A DNA stretch of 64,000 bases from Flavobacterium lacus (GCF_003268815.1 NZ_QLSV01000008.1:55819-119818); one strand, 5' to 3'. Numbered from the stretch's first letter, positions 26,536 to 35,553 are shown. The notes: a model not told the origin generated them from the letters alone. Translations and numbers: made by a program.

Positions 26536-29028
26536 TTATAGTATTCCAAATTGTTCAAAATGATGATTCAAATGTTTTCGCTCCAACAAATACGATTCAT
26601 ATTTATTTAAATTTCCAAATACCATATTCTTTAAAACAGCATCTGGATTTTCTTTGAAAAATAATTTGTATGCTTCTCTTGCTTCTAACATTTTTATTTT
26701 TGCTGTTTCATAATCAGTATAAACTAACTCTTCCAATTCTCCTTTCTTCATCGTTGGAAATGAAGTCCCCATCGGAAATTTATCATACGCATATAACGAA
26801 TTATGGACCTTGTCTAAAATCTTTTCAGGTGTAACAATTTCGAAATCTTGAATTTGTCCTGACATGATTTTATAACCATGCTCCAAATGTTCCAATAAAT
26901 GTTGAGGTGTTAAAATTCCCCATTTTGGCTTTGAATTTTCGGTTAATTTGTTAAGACATTCCGCTATTTTTTCATCGGTCATTTCAATTAATAATTCTTG
27001 CTTTTTCTGAACCATTGTTAGAATAGTGGCAACAGCTACTAATTCGTCTTCGGCATCAAAAACTTCCACAAACCATTTTACAATTCCGCTAGGATGTTCA
27101 GCAGAAGCGACATCTCGATCCACTTTTTGCTTACAGGTTAAACGTACATAAATTGTATCGTTGTGATATAAGGGACGCAAAAATCTACATTCTTCTAAAC
27201 CATAATTGGCAGCAACCGGCCCTTTATTTGGGTGTACGAACAATCCTGCCGCGGCTGAAATAATAAAATAACCGTGAGCTGTCCTTTTCTTAAAAATGCT
27301 TCCGTCCAGCGATGTGATATCGGTATGTGCATAAAAATGATCCCACGTTAAATTGGCAAAATTGATAATATCGGTATCCGTAAATGTTCGTTTATGTGTT
27401 TTTAACGACATCCCTGGTTGAATATCTTCCCAATGGTATTTAAACGGATGTTCGGGAGCTTCTTTGTATTTTGCATTCGCTTGATAAATACCTGTAATTT
27501 CTGTTATTGTGGTTGGCGAACCTTGAATTGCACATCGTTGCATATAATGTTTGATTCCCCGAACGCCGCCCATTTCTTCTCCTCCACCGGCACGACCCGG
27601 ACCACCGTGAACCAACATTGGTAATGGCGAACCGTGACCTGTACTTTGTTTGGCCATATCTCGATTCCCGACTAAAATTCGGCCGTGATGAGAAGCGGCT
27701 CCAATCACATAATCTCTAGCAATGGCATCATCATTTGTAAAAATAGAAGAAACCAATGAACCTTTACCCATTTGAGCTAACGCAATGGCTTCATCTAAAT
27801 TTTTGTATGGCATAATGGTTGAAACGGGTCCGAATGCTTCAATTTCGTGAACCATAATATTTTTAAACGGATTGTTTTCACGCATTAAAATAGGTTTCAA
27901 AAACGAACCTTTTGTTGCATCGGCACCAATGGTTTGCACTTCATCAAAATTTCCATACACCATTTCGGCTGTTTGGGCAATTTTGGCGACTTGTGTTTTT
28001 ACCGTTTCTACTTGTGTTTTATTGATTAAAGCTCCCATTCGAACTTCTTTTAATCTTGGATCACCAATAGTGATTTTATCTAATTGTGTAGCCAATGCTT
28101 TTTGAACATCATCTATCATTTCCTCCGGAACAATGACTCTTCGGATAGCGGTACATTTTTGTCCCACTTTCACCGTCATTTCGTTTTTGACCTCTCTGAT
28201 GAATTGGTCAAATTCCGGTGTTCCCGGAACCGCATCTTTTCCTAAAACAGAGCAATTTAATGAATCCGCTTCCATCGTAAATGGCACTGATTCCTCTAGT
28301 AATCTTGGATTATTTTTCAGTATTTTCCCAGTATGTGCGGAGCCTGTAAAAGTCACCACATCTTGCGAATTAACTGTATCTAAAATGGAAGTTGTCTTTC
28401 CGCTCAACAATTGCAAAGAACCTTCAGGTAGAATTCCTGACGCAATGATTTCTCTCACCACGGCTTCGGTTAAGAAAGCGGTTTGCGGTGCTGGTAAAAC
28501 CACTGCTGGCATTCCTGCCATCCAATTGCACGCACACTTCTCTAACATCCCCCAAATTGGGAAGTTAAAAGCATTGATATGAACTGCTACTCCTTGTTTT
28601 GGAACCAAAATATGATGAGCCATAAATCGACCACCTTTTGACAAATCGATAGCATCGCCTTCGACATCAAACGGTTGGTTTGGGAATAATTTTCGCAATG
28701 ATGCGTTGGCAAATAAGTTTCCAAAACCTCCTTCAATATCAATCCAACTATCCACTCGGGTTGCACCAGTTCTATAGCTGATTTCGTAAAAAGCTTCTTT
28801 TCTTTTGTTGAGATATAAGGCCAATGATTTAATCATATTGCCTCGTTCTTGAAAAGTCATTTTTCGAAGTGTGTTTCCGTTTTTTCTTCCGTATTCTAAA
28901 ACAGCTGGAATAGCTAATCCTTCGGTGGATGAAAAACCGATGATTTCTCCGGTTACGGCATCAAACATGGGAATACCTTCGCCTTCGCCTTCAACCCATT
29001 TTCCGTTTATATAGTTTTGTAACTTCAT
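26536..29028 (-). CDS. paaZ: PaaZ oxepin-CoA hydrolase / aldehyde dehydrogenase with extra DinB-like domain
   Basis: 830 residues, about 150 longer than the usual ~680. An aldehyde dehydrogenase domain (~1-515) has the catalytic Glu253 (FTMEADSLN) and Cys292 (VGQKCTAIRR). A MaoC-type hydratase domain (~520-675) has the Asp/His pair of WDHFYAHTD (563, 568). It opens the oxepin-CoA ring and oxidises the resulting aldehyde in phenylacetate breakdown. The C-terminal extension (~680-830) has HLLEHLEHGY and KHLNHHFEQFG, the spaced histidines of DinB/DUF1569-like metal-binding four-helix bundles (inference). It lies in the paa run between paaJ and a crotonase gene. Confidence 0.92.
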   Translation of the reverse strand: MKLQNYINGKWVEGEGEGIPMFDAVTGEIIGFSSTEGLAIPAVLEYGRKNGNTLRKMTFQERGNMIKSLALYLNKRKEAFYEISYRTGATRVDSWIDIEGGFGNLFANASLRKLFPNQPFDVEGDAIDLSKGGRFMAHHILVPKQGVAVHINAFNFPIWGMLEKCACNWMAGMPAVVLPAPQTAFLTEAVVREIIASGILPEGSLQLLSGKTTSILDTVNSQDVVTFTGSAHTGKILKNNPRLLEESVPFTMEADSLNCSVLGKDAVPGTPEFDQFIREVKNEMTVKVGQKCTAIRRVIVPEEMIDDVQKALATQLDKITIGDPRLKEVRMGALINKTQVETVKTQVAKIAQTAEMVYGNFDEVQTIGADATKGSFLKPILMRENNPFKNIMVHEIEAFGPVSTIMPYKNLDEAIALAQMGKGSLVSSIFTNDDAIARDYVIGAASHHGRILVGNRDMAKQSTGHGSPLPMLVHGGPGRAGGGEEMGGVRGIKHYMQRCAIQGSPTTITEITGIYQANAKYKEAPEHPFKYHWEDIQPGMSLKTHKRTFTDTDIINFANLTWDHFYAHTDITSLDGSIFKKRTAHGYFIISAAAGLFVHPNKGPVAANYGLEECRFLRPLYHNDTIYVRLTCKQKVDRDVASAEHPSGIVKWFVEVFDAEDELVAVATILTMVQKKQELLIEMTDEKIAECLNKLTENSKPKWGILTPQHLLEHLEHGYKIMSGQIQDFEIVTPEKILDKVHNSLYAYDKFPMGTSFPTMKKGELEELVYTDYETAKIKMLEAREAYKLFFKENPDAVLKNMVFGNLNKYESYLLERKHLNHHFEQFGIL

Positions 29029-29041
29029 GTAATTATTTTTT

Positions 29042-29080
29042 TAACCGCAAAGCTCGCAAAGGTTCTTCGCAAGGTTCGCA
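29042..29080. repeat. GCAAAG-type short tandem repeats
   Basis: Four GCAAAG/GCAAGG words at a 9-13-base pitch between paaJ and paaZ. Same wording as at 32728, 33272 and 34085. Confidence 0.5.
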
Positions 29081-29088
29081 AAGTATTT

Positions 29089-30291
29089 TTAAACGCGTTC
29101 TATAATGGCAGCATAACCTTGACCAACACCAATACACATCGTAATTAACGCATATCGTTTTCCTGTTAATTGTAATTCTAAAGCTGCTGAATAAGCAATT
29201 CTAGCTCCTGTCACGCCAAGAGGATGTCCAATAGCAATGGAGCCACCATTTGGATTTAAACGTGGGTCGTTATCGGCAATTCCCCAAGCTCTTGTGCAAG
29301 CCAATGCTTGAGCGGCGAATGCTTCATTTAATTCGATAATATCGATGTCACCTAACGTTAAACCGGCTTTCGCCAATGCTTTATTTGTTGCTTCCACTGG
29401 TCCAATTCCCATGATTCTTGGCTCTACACCAACCACGGCCGAACTGACAATTCGAGCTAATGGTTTAAGGTTGTATTTTTTTACTGCTTCTTCAGATGCG
29501 ATAATGGTTGCGGCTGCTCCGTCGTTTAATCCTGATGCGTTTCCGGCGGTTACGCTTCCTTCCTTTCTGAATGCCGGACGTAGCTTTGATAATCCTTCTA
29601 ACGTTGAATTAGGTTTTACAAACTCATCTTTTGAAAATAAGATTGGATCGCCTTTACGTTGTGGAATTTCAACAGGAACAATTTCTTTAGCCAAACGACC
29701 AGATTGTTGAGCGGTGGCGGCTTTCATTTGACTATTGTAGGCAAATACATCTTGATCTTCTCTTGAAATGTTATATTTTTCAACGAGGTTTTCTGCGGTT
29801 TCTCCCATCGCATCCGTTCCATATTCTTGATGCATTTTAGGGTTGATAAAACGCCATCCAAAACTGGAATCATACATTTTACTATCTGTTCCATAAGCTG
29901 CAGAAGGTTTGGAAACAACTAAGGGTCCGCGAGTCATATTTTCGATTCCGCCTGCAATAAAGAGGTGTCCGTCTCCTGCTTTGATGGCTCTGTTGGCGTG
30001 AATGATAGCCGATAATCCTGAACTGCACAAACGGTTGACGGTTTCACCCGGAACTGAATGCGGCAATCCGGCTAATAATAGCGACATTCTGGCTACGTTT
30101 CGATTGTCTTCTCCTGCTTGGTTTGCACATCCCATAATGACATCATCGTACGCCTCTTTTGGAATGTTAGGGTTTTTTTCTACTACAGTTTTAATAACCA
30201 AAGCCCCTAAATCGTCTGGACGAATGGATGCTAATGTTCCTTGATAACTTCCGATGGGAGTACGAACTCCGTCTATGATATATGATTCCAT
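29089..30291 (-). CDS. paaJ: 3-oxoadipyl-CoA thiolase
   Basis: 400-residue thiolase that cleaves 3-oxoadipyl-CoA to succinyl-CoA and acetyl-CoA, the last step of the pathway. Segments: DGVRTPIGSYQG, GEDNRNVARMSLLLAGLP, the acyl-accepting Cys in VNRLCSSGLSA (~91), NEAFAAQALA, NPNGGSIAIGHPLG and the C-terminal Cys in MCIGVGQG. The paa context and the GEDNRNVAR segment favour the PaaJ/PcaF type over a general acetyl-CoA acetyltransferase. Confidence 0.92.
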   Translation of the reverse strand: MESYIIDGVRTPIGSYQGTLASIRPDDLGALVIKTVVEKNPNIPKEAYDDVIMGCANQAGEDNRNVARMSLLLAGLPHSVPGETVNRLCSSGLSAIIHANRAIKAGDGHLFIAGGIENMTRGPLVVSKPSAAYGTDSKMYDSSFGWRFINPKMHQEYGTDAMGETAENLVEKYNISREDQDVFAYNSQMKAATAQQSGRLAKEIVPVEIPQRKGDPILFSKDEFVKPNSTLEGLSKLRPAFRKEGSVTAGNASGLNDGAAATIIASEEAVKKYNLKPLARIVSSAVVGVEPRIMGIGPVEATNKALAKAGLTLGDIDIIELNEAFAAQALACTRAWGIADNDPRLNPNGGSIAIGHPLGVTGARIAYSAALELQLTGKRYALITMCIGVGQGYAAIIERV

Positions 30292-30299
30292 GTTTTTAA

Positions 30300-30369
30300 G
30301 GTTTTAGGTTGTAGGTAGTAGGAAGTAGGTTAAAGGATGTATTTTTTCAACCTACTTCCTACTACCTAC
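30300..30369. repeat. Heptamer array forming a perfect 21-bp inverted repeat
   Basis: Head-to-tail heptamers GGTTTTA, GGTTGTA, GGTAGTA, GGAAGTA, GGTTAAA start at 30300. Bases 30311-30331 are perfectly complementary to 30349-30369 with a 17-base loop. It fills the gap between paaI and paaJ. Confidence 0.8.
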
Positions 30370-30379
30370 CACCTCTTTT

Positions 30380-30784
30380 CTATTCCCAATCTTTATTTGT
30401 ACGATAAACGACTCCTTTGAAAAGAGCAACCATTTCATTGCCTCTTTTTACTTCGATAATATTAAAACCTAATTTATTGTTTACTTTTTCTATTACGGAT
30501 TCGGCTACTAAATAATCTCCTTCGTTTACTGCTTCAATGTGATTTATAGATGTTTCTATGGAAACTGCGAATTTACCGTGTGTGTTAGCTGCGAATCCGA
30601 ATGCTGTGTCGGCTAACGAATAGGTAATTCCACCATGAGCCTTGAACATACTATTTAGCATTTCTTTTCTAACTGTCATGGCAACTTTACAACGACCGAT
30701 TTCGCATTCTAAAATCTCGATACCTAACCATTGGCTGTAGGCATCTTGAGAAAGCATTTTATATGGTATTTTCGTTCCTTCCAT
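30380..30784 (-). CDS. paaI: Hydroxyphenylacetyl-CoA thioesterase PaaI
   Basis: 134-residue hot-dog thioesterase. The segments MFKAHGGITYSLADTAFGFAAN (catalytic region with HGG and the Asp of LADTA) and SIETSINHIEAVNEGDYLVAES are typical of PaaI, which hydrolyses ring-hydroxylated phenylacetyl-CoA and rescues CoA. Its ATG overlaps the stop of paaH at 30784, indicating translational coupling. Confidence 0.92.
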   Translation of the reverse strand: MEGTKIPYKMLSQDAYSQWLGIEILECEIGRCKVAMTVRKEMLNSMFKAHGGITYSLADTAFGFAANTHGKFAVSIETSINHIEAVNEGDYLVAESVIEKVNNKLGFNIIEVKRGNEMVALFKGVVYRTNKDWE

Positions 30785-31944
30785 TAGAAAAAGTTTTTAT
30801 TTTCTCTATTCATTTTTCTTAATATCGGACTGCAACGGTAGCGATCTTCATGGTATTCGTTGTATAATTCGTCTAATTTTTCGACACACCAATTGATCCC
30901 TTTTTCATCGGCCCAAGTCAAAAGACCTTTAGGGTAATTGACTCCTTTGGTCATAGCGTTATCGATGTCTTTGGCGGAAGCAATGTTTAAAAAGAAAGCT
31001 TCGGCCGCTTCGTTGATGAGCATCACTAAAATTCTGTCAACAATGTATTGTCCTAATTGGTTATCTTCGGTTGGTTTTGGTAATTCTGAATTGTAATTAT
31101 AAAAACCTCTTCCTGATTTTCTCCCGAAATAACAGGCTTCCGACAATCGTTTTTGAGTGAAAGAAGGTTTATATCTTGGATCGAAATAAAAAGCGGTAAA
31201 AACCGTTTCGGTTACGGTGTAATTGACATCGTTTCCGATGAAATCCATTAATTCAAATGGTCCCATTCGGAAACCGCCGATGGTTTTCATTGACCAATCG
31301 ATGGAGGCAAAATCTGCCTTTCCTTCTTCATAAATGCGGAGTGCTTCGCTGTAAAAAGGACGAGCCACACGATTAACAATGAAACCGGGTGTATCTTTTG
31401 CAATGGCAACTACTTTTTTCCAGTCGGTGATGGTTTGAACGGTTTTTTCTAAAACCTCTTCACTTGTTTGAATGGCAGGAATCACTTCAACCAATTGCAT
31501 TAACGGAGCTGGATTGAAAAAATGAATTCCAATGACGCGTTCCGGTTTTTGACAAGAAGCGGCAATCGAAGCGATTGATAATGAGGATGTATTGGATGCT
31601 AAAATAGTTTCCGGAGCAACATAATTTTCTAATTCAGAAAATAATTTTCTTTTGATGTCTAAATTTTCAACAATGGCTTCGATGACTAAATCGGAATGCG
31701 ATAGCTCAGCAAATGTGGTTGTATAGGAAATATTATTGATGATTCTGTCTTTTTCTGTTTCATCAATTTTTTCTTTTTCAACTAATCTGGAAAGTGTTGT
31801 TTCGAGGTTGTTCTCGCTTTTTTCCAATGCAGCATGATTGGTGTCATAAAGATGCACATGACACCCCGCTGTTGCAGCCACCTGTGCGATGCCACTTCCC
31901 ATGGTTCCTGAACCGATTACTGCTACTTTCAAATTAGTTTCCAT
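30784..31944 (-). CDS. paaH: 3-hydroxyadipyl-CoA dehydrogenase
   Basis: 386 residues. An N-terminal NAD-binding Rossmann domain (AVIGSGTMGSGIAQVAA) and the 3-hydroxyacyl-CoA dehydrogenase signature (GIHFFNPAPLMQLVEVIP; DTPGFIVNRVARPFYSEAL) are followed by a C-terminal dimerisation domain and a second partial copy (~290-380). It oxidises 3-hydroxyadipyl-CoA. It overlaps paaG by 11 bases and paaI by one base, so the three genes are tightly coupled. Confidence 0.92.
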   Translation of the reverse strand: METNLKVAVIGSGTMGSGIAQVAATAGCHVHLYDTNHAALEKSENNLETTLSRLVEKEKIDETEKDRIINNISYTTTFAELSHSDLVIEAIVENLDIKRKLFSELENYVAPETILASNTSSLSIASIAASCQKPERVIGIHFFNPAPLMQLVEVIPAIQTSEEVLEKTVQTITDWKKVVAIAKDTPGFIVNRVARPFYSEALRIYEEGKADFASIDWSMKTIGGFRMGPFELMDFIGNDVNYTVTETVFTAFYFDPRYKPSFTQKRLSEACYFGRKSGRGFYNYNSELPKPTEDNQLGQYIVDRILVMLINEAAEAFFLNIASAKDIDNAMTKGVNYPKGLLTWADEKGINWCVEKLDELYNEYHEDRYRCSPILRKMNRENKNFF

Positions 31945-32716
31945 TAAATTGCGGTTTTCTTTTTTCTACAAAAGCGGTTACGCCTTCTTTGTAATCGTTG
32001 GATGAACTGGCTTCAATTTGCAAATCACTTTCTAAAGTTAATTGCTGTTCTAAATTATTTGTCATCGATTGATTTAATAATCGTTTGGTTAAGCCGATGG
32101 CTTTGGTTGGCATTTCGGCTAATGTTTCGGCTATTTTTATAACTTCTTCTGTGAATGATTCTGGTGCAATTACTTTATAAACCATTCCTAATTTCTCTGC
32201 TTCAACGGCAGAAACTTTATCCCCTAACATCATTAAAGCCGAAGCTTTTTGAAATCCGATTAATCGAGGCAAGAAAAAGGTTCCGGCACTGTCAGGAATT
32301 AATCCGATTTTGCTGAACGCTTGAATGAAGGAAGCATTTTCAGCAGCTAACACAATATCACAAGCCAAAGCAATATTGGCTCCGGCTCCGGCAGCAACAC
32401 CATTGACAGCAGCAATAACAGGTTTTTCGATTGTTCTAATTTTTTGAATAATTGGATTATAATGTTCTTCCAGAATTTTTCTGAAACCGGGATTTAAATC
32501 CGGATCGGTGACTTCTTTTAAATCTTGTCCCGCACAAAAGGCTTTTCCGTTTCCGGTAATGACGATGGCTCGAACTGAAGTATCTGTTTCACAATTATCT
32601 AAAATATTTTGTAAAGACAAAGCCATTTCACGGTTGAAACTATTGAACACGTCGGGTCTGTTCAGTGAGAGGAAGGCTACTTTGTTGTTTATTTTTAATT
32701 CGATTGAATTGGTCAT
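31934..32716 (-). CDS. paaG: 1,2-epoxyphenylacetyl-CoA isomerase
   Basis: 260-residue crotonase-fold enzyme. AFCAGQDLKEV, GVAAGAGANIALACD and especially FSKIGLIPDSAGTFFLPRLIG match PaaG, which converts the ring epoxide to the seven-membered oxepin-CoA and also isomerises a later double bond. Its 3' end overlaps paaH by 11 bases; upstream a short octamer array separates it from paaD. Confidence 0.9.
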   Translation of the reverse strand: MTNSIELKINNKVAFLSLNRPDVFNSFNREMALSLQNILDNCETDTSVRAIVITGNGKAFCAGQDLKEVTDPDLNPGFRKILEEHYNPIIQKIRTIEKPVIAAVNGVAAGAGANIALACDIVLAAENASFIQAFSKIGLIPDSAGTFFLPRLIGFQKASALMMLGDKVSAVEAEKLGMVYKVIAPESFTEEVIKIAETLAEMPTKAIGLTKRLLNQSMTNNLEQQLTLESDLQIEASSSNDYKEGVTAFVEKRKPQFNGN

Positions 32717-32727
32717 ATTTTAATTTT

Positions 32728-32755
32728 CTCGCAAAGTCGCAAAGACGCAAAAACT
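32728..32755. repeat. CGCAAAG octamer repeats
   Basis: CGCAAAGT, CGCAAAGA and CGCAAAAA follow directly. The 23 bases at 32724-32746 are identical to 34081-34103 in another gap of the same operon. Confidence 0.75.
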
Positions 32756-32766
32756 TTGATGGGTTT

Positions 32767-33267
32767 CTATTTTAAACATTTAAAATAATCAAAAGGCTCT
32801 AAACAATCTTCGCATTGAAAAAATGCTTTACAGGCTGTTGAACCAAATTGACTGACTAATTTGGTGTTGAATGATCCACATTGCGGACATTTAACTAACT
32901 TTTTATTTCCTAAAAGAGCTTCTTTGTCGGCTGTTTCGTTTAATGGTGAAGCAATTCCGTATTTTTCTAATGCTAAACGACCTTTTGGGGTTATCCAATC
33001 GGTTGTCCAAGCGGGTGAGAGTATTAGTTCCACTTTTGCTTCTAGTCCTTTTTCTTGGAATGCTTTGATGATATCATCTCCAATTACATCCATTGCTGGG
33101 CAACCGCTGTAGGTTGGCGTAATTTGGACGTTGACGATTCCGTTTTGTATTTTGGCGGAACGAACCACACCCATTTCCATTATCGATAGCACCGGAATTT
33201 CCGGATCGGAAACTGTTTCGAGGATTTCGAATAGTTTTGGGTCGATATGTTGGATTTGTTCTGTCAT
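32767..33267 (-). CDS. paaD: Phenylacetyl-CoA epoxidase subunit PaaD
   Basis: 166 residues from the ATG at 33267; an upstream in-frame start at 33303 would translate the CGCAAAG-type spacer repeat and is rejected. The N-terminal MIP18/DUF59 domain (VSDPEIPVLSIMEMGVVRS, PTYSGCPAMDVIGDDI) and a C-terminal Cys-rich tail with CPQCGS and CEDCLEPF are diagnostic of PaaD, thought to mature or assemble the metal centres of the epoxidase. It lies between paaC and paaG. Confidence 0.92.
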   Translation of the reverse strand: MTEQIQHIDPKLFEILETVSDPEIPVLSIMEMGVVRSAKIQNGIVNVQITPTYSGCPAMDVIGDDIIKAFQEKGLEAKVELILSPAWTTDWITPKGRLALEKYGIASPLNETADKEALLGNKKLVKCPQCGSFNTKLVSQFGSTACKAFFQCEDCLEPFDYFKCLK

Positions 33268-33271
33268 TTTT

Positions 33272-33303
33272 TTAACCGCAAATAACACAAAGCTTTTACG
33301 CAA
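33272..33303. repeat. Degenerate CGCAAA repeat in the paaC-paaD gap
   Basis: AACCGCAAATAACACAAAGC and ACGCAAAGG words. A diverged member of the CGCAAAG family. Confidence 0.4.
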
Positions 33304-33317
33304 AGGTCACCAAGTTT

Positions 33318-34070
33318 TTACCAAGTCATGTTTGGATAAGTGCGTTGCATATATTGTAATTCGGTTAGAATGTACCCCATATGTTCGCTATGAATTCCTT
33401 GTTTTCCTCCTTTTTGGAAATATTCTATGGTTGGTGTTTGTAAGGTCGATTCTTCTAAAATGGTATTTACTCTTTTATAAAAAGCCTCTTTCAACTGAGT
33501 AACATCAACGCCAATCCCTTCGGAAACCATTGCTTTTTCGGCATCGGTTTGATGAAATAACTCATCGGTAAAAACCCATAAATCATTGAGGGCAGTTTGG
33601 ATTCGGTTGTGACTTTCATCGGTTCCGTCGCCTAATCTTCTGATCCAATCGGATGAAAATCGGGTGTGATAGGAAACTTCTTTGATGCTTTTTTTGGCTA
33701 TAGCCGATAAGGTTGCATCTGAACTATTCTGTAATTCTTCCAACAACAATAAATGATACAAATCAAATAAAAATTGTCGTGCGATGGAATAAGCAAAATC
33801 ACGATTGGGTTGTTCTACCAAAAGGACGTTTTTGTAATCTCTTTCTTTTCGTAAAAAAGCGATGGTGTCTTCCGTTTCATCGTTACCAATTAATTTGGCG
33901 GCATATTGATAGTAACTTCGCACTTGACCGAATAAGTCAAGGGAAATGTTTGTCATCGCAATGTCGGTTTCCAAACTTGGTCCGTGACCGCATAATTCGC
34001 CAAGACGTTGACCTAAAATCAAGGAATTATCCGCTATGCTGAATATATATTGAACTAAATTATTATTCAT
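33318..34070 (-). CDS. paaC: Phenylacetyl-CoA epoxidase subunit PaaC
   Basis: 250 residues from the ATG at 34070; the seven codons upstream would run into repeat sequence. A ferritin-like helical protein without a complete di-iron site, the structural partner of PaaA. Family segments: GHGPSLETDIAMTNISLDLFGQ, DFAYSIARQFLFDLY, IKEVSYHTRFSSDWIRRLGD and GKQGIHSEHMGYILTELQYM at the C-terminus. Order paaA-B-C-D is the usual one. Confidence 0.93.
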   Translation of the reverse strand: MNNNLVQYIFSIADNSLILGQRLGELCGHGPSLETDIAMTNISLDLFGQVRSYYQYAAKLIGNDETEDTIAFLRKERDYKNVLLVEQPNRDFAYSIARQFLFDLYHLLLLEELQNSSDATLSAIAKKSIKEVSYHTRFSSDWIRRLGDGTDESHNRIQTALNDLWVFTDELFHQTDAEKAMVSEGIGVDVTQLKEAFYKRVNTILEESTLQTPTIEYFQKGGKQGIHSEHMGYILTELQYMQRTYPNMTW

Positions 34071-34084
34071 ATTTCTATATTTTT

Positions 34085-34104
34085 CTCGCAAAGTCGCAAA
34101 GACT
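34085..34104. repeat. CGCAAAG octamer repeats
   Basis: CGCAAAGT and CGCAAAGA in tandem, inside a 23-base block (34081-34103) identical to 32724-32746. Confidence 0.7.
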
Positions 34105-34162
34105 TAAAACCGCGAATTTATATTTTAATCTGCAAGGTTTTGGAAAACTTGCAGGTTGGATA

Positions 34163-34444
34163 TTACATATGTTTTAATTCGTCCGGAAGTTCATAAAAAG
34201 TTGGATGACGATAGGCTTTGTCTTTTGCGGGTTCAAAAAGCTCTGCACTGTCTTCCGGATTGGAAGCTGTGATTTGTGCTGATGGAACGACCCAAATGCT
34301 CACTCCTTCCATTCTGCGTGTGTAAACATCGCGAGCATTTTCGAGTGCCATCGTTGCATCACTTGCGTGAAGACTTCCACAATGACGGTGTTCTAATCCA
34401 TTTTTACTTCGTATAAATACTTCCCATAGAGGCCAGTTTTTCAT
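34163..34444 (-). CDS. paaB: Phenylacetyl-CoA epoxidase subunit PaaB
   Basis: 93 residues, normal PaaB length. WPLWEVFIRSKNGLEHRHCG, LHASDATMALENARDVYTRR and SIWVVPSAQITAS match the family throughout. PaaB bridges the PaaAC heterodimers of the epoxidase. Flanked by paaA and paaC on the same strand. Confidence 0.94.
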   Translation of the reverse strand: MKNWPLWEVFIRSKNGLEHRHCGSLHASDATMALENARDVYTRRMEGVSIWVVPSAQITASNPEDSAELFEPAKDKAYRHPTFYELPDELKHM

Positions 34445-34453
34445 ATTTTTTGA

Positions 34454-34503
34454 GGTTGTAGGTTGTAGGTTGTAGGTTGCAGGGAACTTCTAAGGCCTAC
34501 TAT
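34454..34503. repeat. GGTTGTA heptamer array with partial complement
   Basis: GGTTGTA three times then GGTTGCA (34454-34481). The bases after 34494 (CCTAC, TACCTACC) are a weak complement. Identical heptamer to that inside the E2 coding sequence. Confidence 0.75.
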
Positions 34504-34522
34504 CCATTACCTACCACCAAAA

Positions 34523-35479
34523 TTACACTGCTACATTTAATTTTTTGCTTTCTTGTTTTTCGGCATAAGCCATAGCGGCATCGCGAACCCATTTTCCTTT
34601 TTCCCAAGCGTTTACTCTTGCCGAAATACGTTCTTTATTACAAGGGCCGTGACCTTTTACCACTTGCCAAAATTCATCCCAATCTAAGTCGCCGAATTCG
34701 TAATGTTTGGTGTCTTCGTTGAATTTTAAAGTCGGATCAGGAATGGTTAAACCAATCATATCCGCTTGCGGAACCGTTTGATCAACAAATTGTTGACGCA
34801 AGTCGTCATTTGATTTTCTTTTTAATTTCCATTTCATGGATTGTTCTGTGTGAACAGAAGCATCATCCGTAGGTCCAAGCATCATTAACGATGGAAACCA
34901 CCAACGATTCAAAGCATCTTGAGCCATTTCTTTTTGTTCTGGTGTTCCATTGGCTAACGTCATCATGATTTGAAAACCTTGACGCTGATGAAAACTTTCT
35001 TCTTTACATACGCGAACCATTGCACGAGCATAAGGTCCGAAAGAAGTAGAACAAAGAGGCACTTGATTAATAATTGCAGCACCATCTACCAACCAACCAA
35101 TGGCACCCATATCGGCCCACGTTAGTGTTGGATAATTAAAAATACTAGAGTATTTCGCTTTCCCTGAATGCAATTGTTCATATAACTCTTCGCGAGTAAC
35201 TCCTAACGTTTCACAAGCTGAATACAAGTATAAACCGTGACCTGCTTCGTCTTGAATTTTAGCTAATAAAGCTACTTTTCTTTTTAAAGTTGGAGCACGA
35301 GTTATCCAATTCCCCTCTGGCAACATACCCACAATTTCGGAATGTGCATGTTGTGAAATTTGACGAATATGGGTTTGACGATACTTTTCGGGCATCCAAT
35401 CTTTCGGTTCGATTTTTTCGTCTCGTGCTATTTTAGCATCGAAAATTTCTTCTAGGTTTTTTACTTCTTTCTCTGACAT
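34523..35479 (-). CDS. paaA: Phenylacetyl-CoA epoxidase catalytic subunit PaaA
   Basis: 318 residues. The ferritin-like di-iron oxygenase subunit epoxidises the aromatic ring of phenylacetyl-CoA with O2. Iron-ligand motifs are seen as [10 protein letters not shown] and [10 protein letters not shown]; also [17 protein letters not shown] and [13 protein letters not shown]. It directly follows paaE, separated by a heptamer inverted repeat. Confidence 0.95.
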   Translation of the reverse strand: MSEKEVKNLEEIFDAKIARDEKIEPKDWMPEKYRQTHIRQISQHAHSEIVGMLPEGNWITRAPTLKRKVALLAKIQDEAGHGLYLYSACETLGVTREELYEQLHSGKAKYSSIFNYPTLTWADMGAIGWLVDGAAIINQVPLCSTSFGPYARAMVRVCKEESFHQRQGFQIMMTLANGTPEQKEMAQDALNRWWFPSLMMLGPTDDASVHTEQSMKWKLKRKSNDDLRQQFVDQTVPQADMIGLTIPDPTLKFNEDTKHYEFGDLDWDEFWQVVKGHGPCNKERISARVNAWEKGKWVRDAAMAYAEKQESKKLNVAV

Positions 35480-35486
35480 ATATTTT

Positions 35487-35548
35487 TTGTTTGACGTTTA
35501 AAGTTTGAAGTTTCAAGCAACTAACCTGAAACATTAAACCTGAAACAA
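35487..35548. repeat. Heptamer-built inverted repeat between paaE and paaA
   Basis: GTTTAAA, GTTTGAA, GTTTCAA words on the left and CTGAAAC, ATTAAAC, CTGAAAC on the right make an imperfect hairpin followed by a T-run on the plus strand. Same family as 22294-22358. Confidence 0.6.
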
Positions 35549-35553
35549 TTTTT

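Noticed and set aside
26354..26536. 60-codon open frame between paaZ and the crotonase gene
   Set aside because: It is the reading of hairpin element copy 2; low complexity and no family likeness.
33268..33303. Twelve-codon upstream extension of paaD
   Set aside because: It translates a degenerate CGCAAA spacer repeat; PaaD proteins start at MTEQ-like positions.
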